DNA from: JBBTTE01 sp038064375 | GTDB lineage: Bacteria > Patescibacteriota > Saccharimonadia > Saccharimonadales > UBA4665 | Assembly: GCA_038064375.1 (NCBI GenBank) | Contig: JBBTTF010000001.1 | Span: forward strand, 186,001-250,000 | Direction: 5' to 3' | DNA: 64,000 bases | In this document: piece after piece, positions 7,374-14,742 of the stretch | Numbering within the stretch: position 1 is the stretch's first letter | Layout of the letters: each line of letters begins with the position of its first letter | The notes under the pieces: generated by a model | The model's database searches: none | Seen by the model: the letters and a program-made list of their open reading frames with translations, nothing else | Told to the model about the DNA's origin: nothing | Program-made: the position numbers and the translations under genes

Positions 7374-8922
7374 CGAAGCCTCCGATCAGCGGACTGGCTG
7401 GCAGTGTTAAAGTATGCCCGTTAACCTCTATCACCAACTGCGTACCTCCTGCAATTGCTGAGGATAGGTTGATGGTACAAGTAAGCTGAAGTCCTTCGCT
7501 GCTGCCAGTGCAGGACGCGGTGTAAGTTGTGCCGCCTTGCAAGAACCTGACTTGCGTATCACAACTGGCCGCGCTGCTGCTGCACAGTAGGTTGTTGCCC
7601 TTGATGGTAAAGTCTAGATTGGACAAGGTTCCGCTACCTATACTGCCATCGTAAGGCGCAATGCTACTAACTCTTGGGAAGCTCGGATTGTTTGTCAGCA
7701 TCAGGCGGACCTTTTGCAAATACTCTACGCCGTTGTAGGTATAGGTGGTTGTGGGTGGATTGCTGGATGCGTATGTCGGAACGATAACTGGATTAAGTGG
7801 ATTATCGCCGCCATATGGCACGGCCGCAGCCAGATAGTAGGTTGTGCCGCCAACCGTACAGCTAGTTGCGCCTGCATCGCCACAGAATACATAATCACCG
7901 GGCACTAGACTGGTCAGAGAAAACATGCCGCCCGCATCGCCAGTCGGCCGCGAATCTCCGCTGCGCATATTGTCGTAGTAATAAGAGGTGTCAGAGGTTG
8001 CAGTGTAGCGCTTATAACCACCTTTGATATAGATTCTGGCGCTGGGTAAGGCTGTACCGTTGGTGTCAGTAGTCTCCACTACTAGACTGTTAGCGCCCAT
8101 TGGCTTGAGAGTCAATGTTACTATTGACGAGTTTTGGGCTATCAGATTCTGGTTGGGATAAACTGGCTGAAGAGTGCCCGATGGGACGATTGTTGCCAAT
8201 GATGAGTAGTTGGTCAGAGAGGCTGATACGTAGTAGTCAGAGTTTGTCCCATCAGGCGGTAAGCCGTAGAAGATGATAATACCATTCTGATCACTAGTAC
8301 CAGATACGTTAACAACGGGGCTAGTTGTGCTATTTGTGACAACAACCGTTGCTCCTGTCAGAGGGTTGCCACTGTCGTCAACTACTCTGACAAAGATTGC
8401 CCCCGTGTTGCTTGCTGTTTCGGCCACTCTTGCTGCAATATTGGTATCAACAAAAGATAATCTTAGATTTGCCTTGTCGGTAACAGTTACGCTTACCGCC
8501 TTATTGTCCGCGGCATTAGTATCCGTTGCTGGAGCTCCCGATGGTGCGGGATAGTTTCGACAATACTGTTCCTTGAGCGCCTGTGTAGGGTACGATCCAC
8601 AGCCATCGTAGGCGTCATCGGCATACTCAATACTGGTTTTAACAGTATAGAGCTCACCGTTAACTGTTTTGGTGAAAGTACTCGGCATCGTGTTGTTAGA
8701 GACTATGCTGCCTCCAGCTACCGCTAAGTTATCGTAAGGCAGTGACTTGAGATATTCCATTTGGTTGGTAGCTAGTGTCAGGGCAACCGCTTGCCGCTTC
8801 GCGATAATGGCACTGTGCAGCAGCGAAGTAAAAAGACTAAAGAATGCCAGACTGATGGTGGCCAGAATAACGATACTGAGCATAAGCTCAACTAGCGTAT
8901 AGCCACCCTCTTGCCGTTTCAT
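7360..8922 (-). CDS. Large pseudopilin with Ig/carboxypeptidase-like repeats
   Basis: A 520-residue protein beginning MKRQEGG followed by YTLVELMLSIVILATI, a prepilin site with glutamate at +5. Behind the pilin helix are segments that look like beta-sandwich repeats of the carboxypeptidase-regulatory or Cna-B type: VRVVDDSGNPLTGATVVV near residue 175 and VVETTDTNGTALPSARIYI near 275, each with the D..G.pl.gA pattern, then an IPT/TIG-like stretch near 425 (SSIAPYDGSIGSGTLSNLDF). This is a plausible PilV-type minor pilin carrying an adhesin stalk. First gene of the operon, with a -10 nine bases before the ATG. Confidence 0.8.
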   Translation of the reverse strand: MKRQEGGYTLVELMLSIVILATISLAFFSLFTSLLHSAIIAKRQAVALTLATNQMEYLKSLPYDNLAVAGGSIVSNNTMPSTFTKTVNGELYTVKTSIEYADDAYDGCGSYPTQALKEQYCRNYPAPSGAPATDTNAADNKAVSVTVTDKANLRLSFVDTNIAARVAETASNTGAIFVRVVDDSGNPLTGATVVVTNSTTSPVVNVSGTSDQNGIIIFYGLPPDGTNSDYYVSASLTNYSSLATIVPSGTLQPVYPNQNLIAQNSSIVTLTLKPMGANSLVVETTDTNGTALPSARIYIKGGYKRYTATSDTSYYYDNMRSGDSRPTGDAGGMFSLTSLVPGDYVFCGDAGATSCTVGGTTYYLAAAVPYGGDNPLNPVIVPTYASSNPPTTTYTYNGVEYLQKVRLMLTNNPSFPRVSSIAPYDGSIGSGTLSNLDFTIKGNNLLCSSSAASCDTQVRFLQGGTTYTASCTGSSEGLQLTCTINLSSAIAGGTQLVIEVNGHTLTLPASPLIGGFVVSP

Positions 8923-8931
8923 ATACTAATG

Positions 8932-8937
8932 AGTATA
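8932..8937 (-). promoter_or_regulatory. -10 box of the pseudopilin operon
   Basis: TATACT on the minus strand, nine bases before the ATG at 8922, with no ribosome site between: a probable leaderless start. Confidence 0.5.
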
Positions 8938-8983
8938 GATAAGCGTAAGTGTTAATTCAATTCTCGGTAAAACTCAAAATAAA

Positions 8984-9059
8984 TGGTGGGGGTGGAAAGA
9001 ATTGAACTTTCGACCAATCGGTTATGAGCCGACTGCTCTAACCACTGAGCTACACCCCC
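8984..9059 (-). tRNA. tRNA with CAT anticodon, probably tRNA-Ile2
   Basis: A full cloverleaf of 76 bases including encoded CCA. The acceptor arms are GGGGGTG and CACCCCC, the anticodon stem is GTCGG/CCGAT with loop CTCATAA, and the variable region is TTGGTC-like. The anticodon arm and variable loop resemble bacterial tRNA-Ile2 (lysidine at position 34) more than elongator tRNA-Met. The lysidine synthase TilS is encoded at 26376. The isotype is an inference; it could be elongator Met. Confidence 0.85.
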
Positions 9060-9094
9060 GCGGTTGTCTGCGTTTTATGCAGCTAACAGATGCG

Positions 9095-9103
9095 AGTATA
9101 GCA
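9095..9103 (-). promoter_or_regulatory. Extended -10 for the tRNA at 8984-9059
   Basis: TGC-TATACT on the minus strand, ending 35 bases upstream of the mature tRNA 5' end. Confidence 0.5.
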
Positions 9104-9141
9104 GATTCCGGACGAGAGTTATACAATGGTAGGGCAAATTT

Positions 9142-9591
9142 ATGCAAATAAAAAGCCAATACAAAGAACAAGCCTTATCCTATATTCGCCAACTGGGCGA
9201 CACCCGCTTTGCGGGACAGGTGCTGTTTGTGATCGTTGTATTGATGATTAGCTGGAGCGGAATTAAGACAATCCAAACCAATTACGACTTGCAAAAGCAG
9301 ATTACCGCCTTGGACCACGCTAACACCTTGCAAAAGCTTCGAAATGACAACTTAGCGCTCCAGAACCAATACTACAATAGCAATCAATATCTCGAGTTAT
9401 CGGCTCGGCAAAACTTTGGCCTTGCCGCAGCTGGCGAGAAGGAGATCAATGTGCCCAAGAGTGTGGCTCTAGCCTACACGGTTGATCTGCCTAGTGCTGA
9501 TTCACCTACGGCAGCCAAGGCTAAGCAATCGGCCTCTCAGCGTAACTTTGAGTCGTGGGTCGACTTTTTCTTGCATCGCCAGAACGACTAA
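9142..9591 (+). CDS. FtsB/DivIC-like septum formation protein
   Basis: A 149-residue bitopic protein. A short basic cytoplasmic end leads to a membrane helix (about 25-43, GQVLFVIVVLMISW), then a coiled coil (about 48-80) and the segment YLELSARQNFGLAAAGEKEI, which matches the post-coil Y-E-AR-LG-PGE pattern of the FtsB/DivIC family. These proteins link FtsL and FtsQ in the division complex. The C-terminal 50 residues are longer than usual and end in a hydrophobic/basic patch (FESWVDFFLHRQ). TACAAT at 9122-9127 is a likely -10. Confidence 0.75.
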   Translation: MQIKSQYKEQALSYIRQLGDTRFAGQVLFVIVVLMISWSGIKTIQTNYDLQKQITALDHANTLQKLRNDNLALQNQYYNSNQYLELSARQNFGLAAAGEKEINVPKSVALAYTVDLPSADSPTAAKAKQSASQRNFESWVDFFLHRQND

Positions 9592-9610
9592 GACCATTAC
9601 GCATCCGTTA

Positions 9611-9666
9611 GTGATTTTTGTGACAGGCCATAATATGGCCAGTTCTTGGCTCATCACAAAAATTAC
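9611..9666. repeat. Long nested inverted repeat downstream of the ftsB-like gene
   Basis: GTGATTTTTGTGA at 9611-9623 pairs with TCACAAAAATTAC at 9654-9666 with one wobble, and inside it GGCCATA (9626-9632) pairs with TATGGCC (9634-9640). It may fold as a two-tier hairpin and act as a terminator or processing site before the initiator tRNA promoter. Confidence 0.6.
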
Positions 9667-9685
9667 GCGCGACTCCCCCACATGA

Positions 9686-9714
9686 TTGACATAACGACCT
9701 CTGTTTGATACAAT
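9686..9714 (+). promoter_or_regulatory. Consensus promoter of initiator tRNA
   Basis: TTGACA at 9686-9691, a 17-base spacer ending TGA, and TACAAT at 9709-9714. The tRNA starts 16 bases after the -10. The spacer contains the recurrent nonamer ACCTCTGTT (9697-9705). Confidence 0.85.
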
Positions 9715-9729
9715 TCTTGAACCATTCGT

Positions 9730-9804
9730 CGCGGGGTGGAGCAGCGGCAGCTCGCGTGGCTCATAACCACGAGGTCGCAGGTTCGAGTCCTGCCCCCGCA
9801 ACCA
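9730..9804 (+). tRNA. Initiator tRNA-fMet (CAT)
   Basis: A 75-base cloverleaf with encoded CCA. Initiator hallmarks are the unpaired C1-A72 at the top of the acceptor stem (CGCGGGG/CCCCGCA) and A11-U24 in the D-stem. The anticodon stem is CGTGG/CCACG, so only two of the usual three G-C pairs next to the loop are present; pair 29-41 is U-A. The anticodon loop is CTCATAA. It has its own strong promoter and terminator. Confidence 0.95.
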
Positions 9805-9826
9805 TTTATGTAGCATGGTAATTATC

Positions 9827-9854
9827 AGAACCCCTCAGGGGTTCTTTTTATTTT
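9827..9854 (+). terminator. Terminator after initiator tRNA
   Basis: AGAACCCC (9827-9834), loop TCA, GGGGTTCT (9838-9845), then TTTTATTTT. Confidence 0.92.
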
Positions 9855-9899
9855 GCTCATGCTTGCGCGATGTACAGCACAAACGTATAGTTTTAAAAT

Positions 9900-10376
9900 A
9901 TGAAAGCCGAAGTAGTTGATTTGTCTGGGCTATACCGAACAAGCAGGCGTGGCCACCCATACCGTGTAACTGCAAGTAATAGTCCGCAACTGCAAAGACA
10001 AGGAATAGCTCTTACGCCTGAAGCTCAGGGTTTATTCATCGGAGGAGATCTTTATAATAGAAAAGCCGGCAACCCAAAGCTGATAGTCATGCATTCAGCC
10101 ATAGCAAATTTTTACGATTGTATAGATCCGAAGGACATCTCAAACATTAATGACCCAGAGGTGCTGGGTAAATACTTTGTTAGTCTAGTGGACGGGCAGG
10201 GCAGACCCATTATTCAAGTTAACGAACTGATCGATAATAGCAGCGCGAGTTTTATGCCACACCGTGCTAATGCTGTTAGTGAGGATGTGTATTTTAGCTC
10301 AATATGTGAAGTTGTGCCTCTGCCATCCGGTGTTCTTAATATTTCTACTCCATCTCAACAGCTCACAGCACAATAG
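9900..10376 (+). CDS. Hypothetical protein, 158 residues
   Basis: I do not recognise this soluble protein. It starts MKAEVVDLSGLYRTSRRG and has a middle part (GLFIGGDLYNRK, LIVMHSAIANFYDCIDP) that looks like a mixed alpha/beta fold, with one proline-rich end. No motif, signal or membrane helix is seen. TATAGT at 9886-9891 lies eight bases before the ATG, suggesting a leaderless start. It is followed by a 78-base gap with nothing recognisable. Confidence 0.65.
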   Translation: MKAEVVDLSGLYRTSRRGHPYRVTASNSPQLQRQGIALTPEAQGLFIGGDLYNRKAGNPKLIVMHSAIANFYDCIDPKDISNINDPEVLGKYFVSLVDGQGRPIIQVNELIDNSSASFMPHRANAVSEDVYFSSICEVVPLPSGVLNISTPSQQLTAQ

Positions 10377-10454
10377 GTTCTATTGTGATTGCACGCACGC
10401 AACCAAGAATATCGTACAGCCAACTAATATCCCGATCGTTACTATATGTGAGTA

Positions 10455-10841
10455 ATGGACATGCCTCTCTCTGAGCGACGCCAAATTGAAAATGAGATGA
10501 TTTTTAGGCGTGCCAACGAAGCAGTTGGTGATAATTTAGACGAGGTTGATGCTAATCATAGAGATGATGGTAATCCAGAGTTGGTGAGGGACGAGGACAT
10601 ATTGCTTCATTTTAGATGTGAGTGCTCTGATGAAGACTGCGACGCCCGTATCCCAGTTAAGCTAAGCGTATACCAAAAAATACACGAAAACCGAGATGCT
10701 TTTATCATCAAACTCAAACATCAGGTCGAGGCAATAGAGGAGGTCATACTAACTGAAGATGACTACAGCGTCGTCGAGAAGAACAACTCAACAGCTGAAC
10801 CGGGCAAATTGCTAAATATAACAGCAGTTGATAACAGCTAA
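10455..10841 (+). CDS. Small acidic protein with a CEC..C motif
   Basis: A 128-residue protein. The N-terminal 40 residues are charged and helical (ERRQIENEMIFRRANEAV). From residue 49 it has ILLHFRCECSDEDCDARIPV, then a helix, then DDYSVVEKN. The order F-x-C-x-C-x(4)-C, L..Y..I/V, then YxVVEK is one I associate with small proteins of unknown function in actinobacteria and others, where the cysteines probably bind zinc; this is recollection, not a search result. A weak TACTAT lies nine bases before the ATG. Confidence 0.7.
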   Translation: MDMPLSERRQIENEMIFRRANEAVGDNLDEVDANHRDDGNPELVRDEDILLHFRCECSDEDCDARIPVKLSVYQKIHENRDAFIIKLKHQVEAIEEVILTEDDYSVVEKNNSTAEPGKLLNITAVDNS

Positions 10842-10860
10842 ACGTATCAATAACTGCAAA

Positions 10861-10889
10861 TTGACGAAAGCGCACACATATAGTAGTGT
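10861..10889 (+). promoter_or_regulatory. Promoter of the 10896 gene
   Basis: TTGACG at 10861-10866, a 17-base spacer, TAGTGT at 10884-10889, and the ATG six bases later: leaderless layout. Confidence 0.5.
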
Positions 10890-10895
10890 ATTAAA

Positions 10896-11306
10896 ATGTC
10901 AAATGAAAAAGCTAGCTTGGGTGAGAGAGTCGACCGCAGACTTATTCTTGATCAAGTCGCTGAACGATTAGAAATTGCCCCTGATGTTAAAGGCACCCTG
11001 CCGTTTGTAGACGGCTTTACACAAATACTGGTTAAACGTGATCAAATTTGGGACGATATTCCAGATGATTTCGATGTAGCAAGCGAATTTTCGGGCATAA
11101 AAGGAAAAGTAATACTGGCCGTATCACGTAAAAAAGAAGGCTTCAGGTTATTTGAAGAATCGATGAGTGATCCTGGTCAGCGTGCAACCATGCTTGATGC
11201 ATACAGTCGATGCTGGCGACACAGTCACGCAATAACAACACTTGACCCTGATCAAGTACAAAAAGCTCTCCACTGGCATAGGCCTCCAACTCCTCAAGCA
11301 GAGTAA
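10896..11306 (+). CDS. Hypothetical protein, 136 residues
   Basis: An unrecognised soluble protein with an acidic N-terminal half (DQIWDDIPDDFDVASEF) and a segment KGKVILAVSRKKEGF, then a helical part with DAYSRCWRHSHAITTLDPDQ. No known motif is seen. It is the last of three single unknown genes, each with its own putative -10, lying between the initiator tRNA and the glycan-type cassette; base composition is a little more AT-rich than the housekeeping neighbours. Confidence 0.65.
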   Translation: MSNEKASLGERVDRRLILDQVAERLEIAPDVKGTLPFVDGFTQILVKRDQIWDDIPDDFDVASEFSGIKGKVILAVSRKKEGFRLFEESMSDPGQRATMLDAYSRCWRHSHAITTLDPDQVQKALHWHRPPTPQAE

Positions 11307-11333
11307 GCTTGTCAAACAGGAAGCGGTGAACTC

Positions 11334-11361
11334 TTTGCACAAGTCAGCAATGGTGTATAAT
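11334..11361 (+). promoter_or_regulatory. Promoter of the membrane-methyltransferase-sulfatase cassette
   Basis: TTTGCA at 11334-11339, a 16-base spacer and TATAAT at 11356-11361. The start codon follows at 11393 after a short leader with GAGGGAAA. Confidence 0.6.
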
Positions 11362-11392
11362 TACATGCATATATAAATGAGGGAAAACACAA

Positions 11393-11545
11393 ATGTGGCA
11401 ACATTTTGCATATCTTGACGCCGGAACAGGCAGCTTATTCATACAATCCGTTATCGGAGCTGGTCTAGCTATTTCGGTTGTTTACAGGAGAGTATTAAGC
11501 GCAACTGCTCAGAAGCTTAAGACTTCTTTGTCTCGTCAAAAATAA
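11393..11545 (+). CDS. 50-residue membrane protein with YLDAGTGSL motif
   Basis: A short open frame: MWQHFAYLDAGTGSLF, then a membrane helix (IQSVIGAGLAISVVY), then a basic tail. The Y-L-D-x-G-T-G-S pattern before a helix is one I recall from tiny membrane proteins found beside polysaccharide genes. A GAGGG ribosome site precedes the ATG, and the next gene starts three bases after the stop. Position and motif make it a real gene; its function is unknown and could be to anchor or assist the two enzymes that follow. Confidence 0.75.
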   Translation: MWQHFAYLDAGTGSLFIQSVIGAGLAISVVYRRVLSATAQKLKTSLSRQK

Positions 11546-11548
11546 TCA

Positions 11549-12949
11549 ATGGATAGACGTTTTAAACGACGAGCTTTACAAAAAACTTTGGGCTCATCGT
11601 TTCGTGATCCTGCTGGTTTTGTGTTTCGGGACTCAAAGGGGACGTTACTTAGGCAAATAAACACATCTGGTTTATCTGATTTCAACTTGCTGTCTGAGAC
11701 TGGTCTTTACGACCATCTTGTTCAAGACCACTCTTTAGTAAAATACAAAACATTGCCTTTATCGCGCGCCTTTAACAAAGGTACAGCCGCTGCAATTATT
11801 CAGCCCGACCCAATTCCCTTTATAAGCTATCCATTCGAGTGGTCATTCTCGCAGCTCAAGGACGCAGCTTTGCTCACTTTATCTATACAGAAAGCTGCGC
11901 TTGAACATGGCATGACGCTTAAAGATGCCAGTGCTTACAATGTTCAGTTCTACAACGGCAAACCAATTTTTATAGATACATTATCTTTTGAAAAGTATGA
12001 GCAAGGCACCCCATGGCAAGCCTATAGGCAGTTTTGTCAGCACTTTTTAGCACCTCTAGCTCTCATGTCATATACGGACATCAATCTTTCACAATTGAGT
12101 AGAGTACATTTGGACGGCATACCGCTGGATCTAGCGTCAAAACTATTACCAAAAAAGGCAAAAATTAGGCCGGGCATTGCGATGCATATTGTTCTTCACG
12201 GCCGTGCTCAAAAGTCAAAGGAAGGCGAGCACCAACCAAAAGCCAAAAAACTAAGCAAAAACGGCCTTATCGGTATTATTGAAAGTCTTGAGCGTTCATT
12301 GCACAAAATGCAGCCAATAAAAGTTCCGACTGAATGGGCAGATTACTACGACAATACTAACTACACCGCCAGTGCAGCCGACAAAAAGGGTAAACTAGTC
12401 AGCCAGCTTATCAAGCCACTTAAAGCTAAGAGCGTTCTTGATCTTGGTGGCAATAATGGCAAATACAGTCGCCTCCTAAACCACGATAATATATTTACTA
12501 TTTGCACAGATATTGATCCAAACGCAGTCGAAGCCAACTATCAATACGTAAAGCACAATAATGAGAGCAGCATGCTTCCGATGGTAGTCGATCTTGTAAA
12601 CCCCGGTGGATTACTTGGGTGGGGCAATAAAGAAAGGGACTCGATTGCAGAAAGACTAAAATGCGACATAGTGATGGCGCTGGCCCTAATACACCACTTG
12701 GCAATATCGAATAATCTGTCGCTTGATATGATCGCAGAGTATTTTAGTGGCTTTGGGCAGTATCTTCTGATTGAATTCGTCCCAAAGACCGACAGCCAAG
12801 TAAAAAAACTCTTATCAACTAGAGAAGACATATTCCCGAGTTATAATGAAGAGGAATTTAAGAAAGTTTTTTCACAGTACTACACGCTAATCAACGAAAA
12901 AACTATTCCTGGCACCAAGAGAACACTTTTTCTGTACAAGGTTAAATAA
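11549..12949 (+). CDS. Two-part SAM-dependent methyltransferase of the NoeA-like type
   Basis: A 466-residue protein. Residues 1-240 form a conserved region with FRDPAGFVF, FISYPFEWSFSQLKDAAL, LKDASAYNVQF (about 124-134), FIDTLSFE (141-148) and HLDGIPLDLAS. The spacing D126-x(4)-N131 and D143 resembles the catalytic loop and metal-binding aspartate of kinase-like folds. Residues 265-466 form a Rossmann methyltransferase with VLDLGGNNGKYS (296-307) for SAM, and ALALIHHLA and IEFVPKTDSQV downstream. The family is widespread beside surface-glycan genes; the target is unknown. The stop overlaps the next ATG (TAATG), so the two are translationally coupled. Confidence 0.82.
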   Translation: MDRRFKRRALQKTLGSSFRDPAGFVFRDSKGTLLRQINTSGLSDFNLLSETGLYDHLVQDHSLVKYKTLPLSRAFNKGTAAAIIQPDPIPFISYPFEWSFSQLKDAALLTLSIQKAALEHGMTLKDASAYNVQFYNGKPIFIDTLSFEKYEQGTPWQAYRQFCQHFLAPLALMSYTDINLSQLSRVHLDGIPLDLASKLLPKKAKIRPGIAMHIVLHGRAQKSKEGEHQPKAKKLSKNGLIGIIESLERSLHKMQPIKVPTEWADYYDNTNYTASAADKKGKLVSQLIKPLKAKSVLDLGGNNGKYSRLLNHDNIFTICTDIDPNAVEANYQYVKHNNESSMLPMVVDLVNPGGLLGWGNKERDSIAERLKCDIVMALALIHHLAISNNLSLDMIAEYFSGFGQYLLIEFVPKTDSQVKKLLSTREDIFPSYNEEEFKKVFSQYYTLINEKTIPGTKRTLFLYKVK

Positions 12950-14739
12950 TGAGCCATAAAAGCATCAACGCGCATTTTACTTATCTTAAAACCAAGCCAT
13001 GGTTTCGTTTATTTGTTTTGTGGGCCACTGCGTACTCGATATTGCTAGGATTCTTTTTTAGACAAATACTTAAAGATAGCGGCTACATAGAGATATTCCC
13101 GAACGAACTTATTCTCCCGATGCTTATGCACGCTACGACTGCTCTTATATTTGCACTTGCTATCAGCAAAACGAGATGGCTAAAATCCTATACTTCAAAG
13201 GTTATGGCTGTTATTGTCCTAGCTTTTTCGATAGTAGGTTACGATGGTAATCTGCAGGCCTTCGCAGGCACAATACGAGCCATTACCCCTTGGCTATCCG
13301 AAAGTGATCCACTTGGCGCGGTTAGTCTTGTGTATGTAGTCGTACTTTATGCTCTGGCAGTTGCCATAGGTGTTGGTCTTGAGCGTGGCCTCAATCACTA
13401 TAAAAAGATTAACAAAAAAGACGTCCAAATCGGTTTGTTCGTACTGACTGGGTACTTGCTGATCGTACCTGCTTTTTCGATGGCGCGAATACTACCAACC
13501 ATAATTAGTGAAACTAGCGTTCAAGCGCCCCCTATTGCTCAAGTCACCCCATCAACGGATAAGGAAAAGCCTGATATTTACTACATAGTGTTAGATCGTT
13601 ATACCAACTCCGATGTACTCAACAAGCAGTTTAAATATGACAATAGTCCATTTACAGACTTCTTAAAAGATAATAACTTTTATGTAAATAACAACGCGAA
13701 CAGCAACTATCCTTATACCACTATGTCAGTGTCATCAACTCTTAATGCGCAGTACACTAACAAATTGGTGACGCCGTACAAAGAAAATGCCGTGCAGAGC
13801 CGGGCCCTGTATCACAATCTAATATGGCAATCATCAGTAGTAAAGGCAATAAAAAGCCAAGGGTATAAATATTATTCTTTGGGCTCATGGTATGGCGCAA
13901 CCTATAAGGCGCCACTTGCCGACCGACAGTATATTAACCAGCATGTATTAACGGTAATGGGCAAGTCCAAAACGCTGAGGGGCATTGAAGCTTCTCAGTT
14001 TGCCCAGAGTCCGTACTATAGATTTGCGCAAATGGCGGACGTTAGCTGGTGGCCCTTTAAGATCGTCGAGCAAGATCCAATCGGTGATTTGCGTCAGCAG
14101 CTAGATGTGCTCAATTACTTGTCAACTAAGGAAAAACCAGGTGGCAGATTTATATTTGCGCATATTCTTGTGCCACACGAACCCTTTTACTACAATGCCG
14201 ACGGCTCATTATCGATCACTACGAATGCTGATAGTGTCGGTAAGCCTATTAAGGAAAAATATGTGGCCCAGGTAAAGTTTATAAACACGCACATGCAAGA
14301 ACTAGTCAGTAATATACAAAAACAATCAAAAGGACAGGCCGTGGTTATTTTTAATGCTGATGAGGGCGCCTACCCGCAGGTCTTAAACGATACCTTTACA
14401 AAGCCCACAGGCACAAGTAGCCATGCCGAAGCCAGTGTTAACGAAGACGAGAATATGACTATCTGGAGCAAGCCTTGGACTGATATGAAGTTTGGTATTT
14501 TACAGGCAGTGCATATACCTCGCGCTACGGAAGATGATTTAAAAAACCTGTCTAGCGTCAATCTGTTCAGGATTGTTTTAAACCGTTACGCTAACTACAA
14601 CTTGGACTATCTGCCAGAGTGTCAGTTTGGTCTAGTAGAAGGTAATCAAAAAGAATATAACTACACCAGTATTACCGATAGATTCAGCACTAAACCTGAT
14701 CGAGCGTGCCAAAATCTATCCACTGTACCCAAGCGATAG
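12949..14739 (+). CDS. Membrane-anchored sulfatase-fold hydrolase/transferase
   Basis: A 596-residue protein. About five membrane helices lie in residues 20-185; the outer domain begins near residue 205 with KPDIYYIVLDRYTNSDVL, the first metal-binding strand of the alkaline phosphatase/sulfatase superfamily. SNYPYTTMSVSSTLN (about 252-266) contains the likely nucleophile threonine or serine, and HILVPHEPFYY and VIFNADEGAYP supply later metal ligands. Relatives transfer phosphoglycerol or phosphoethanolamine to lipids and glycans, or remove sulfate. With the preceding methyltransferase it probably decorates a surface polymer; the substrate cannot be read from sequence. Confidence 0.8.
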   Translation: MSHKSINAHFTYLKTKPWFRLFVLWATAYSILLGFFFRQILKDSGYIEIFPNELILPMLMHATTALIFALAISKTRWLKSYTSKVMAVIVLAFSIVGYDGNLQAFAGTIRAITPWLSESDPLGAVSLVYVVVLYALAVAIGVGLERGLNHYKKINKKDVQIGLFVLTGYLLIVPAFSMARILPTIISETSVQAPPIAQVTPSTDKEKPDIYYIVLDRYTNSDVLNKQFKYDNSPFTDFLKDNNFYVNNNANSNYPYTTMSVSSTLNAQYTNKLVTPYKENAVQSRALYHNLIWQSSVVKAIKSQGYKYYSLGSWYGATYKAPLADRQYINQHVLTVMGKSKTLRGIEASQFAQSPYYRFAQMADVSWWPFKIVEQDPIGDLRQQLDVLNYLSTKEKPGGRFIFAHILVPHEPFYYNADGSLSITTNADSVGKPIKEKYVAQVKFINTHMQELVSNIQKQSKGQAVVIFNADEGAYPQVLNDTFTKPTGTSSHAEASVNEDENMTIWSKPWTDMKFGILQAVHIPRATEDDLKNLSSVNLFRIVLNRYANYNLDYLPECQFGLVEGNQKEYNYTSITDRFSTKPDRACQNLSTVPKR

Positions 14740-14742
14740 CTG

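Noticed and set aside
8984..9059. Calling this tRNA elongator Met without question
   Set aside because: The anticodon stem and variable loop look closer to tRNA-Ile2, and tilS is present; so it was labelled as probable Ile2 instead.
12541..12831. Minus-strand frame of 96 codons inside the methyltransferase
   Set aside because: It mirrors the conserved methyltransferase domain; composition follows the sense gene and no signal precedes it.
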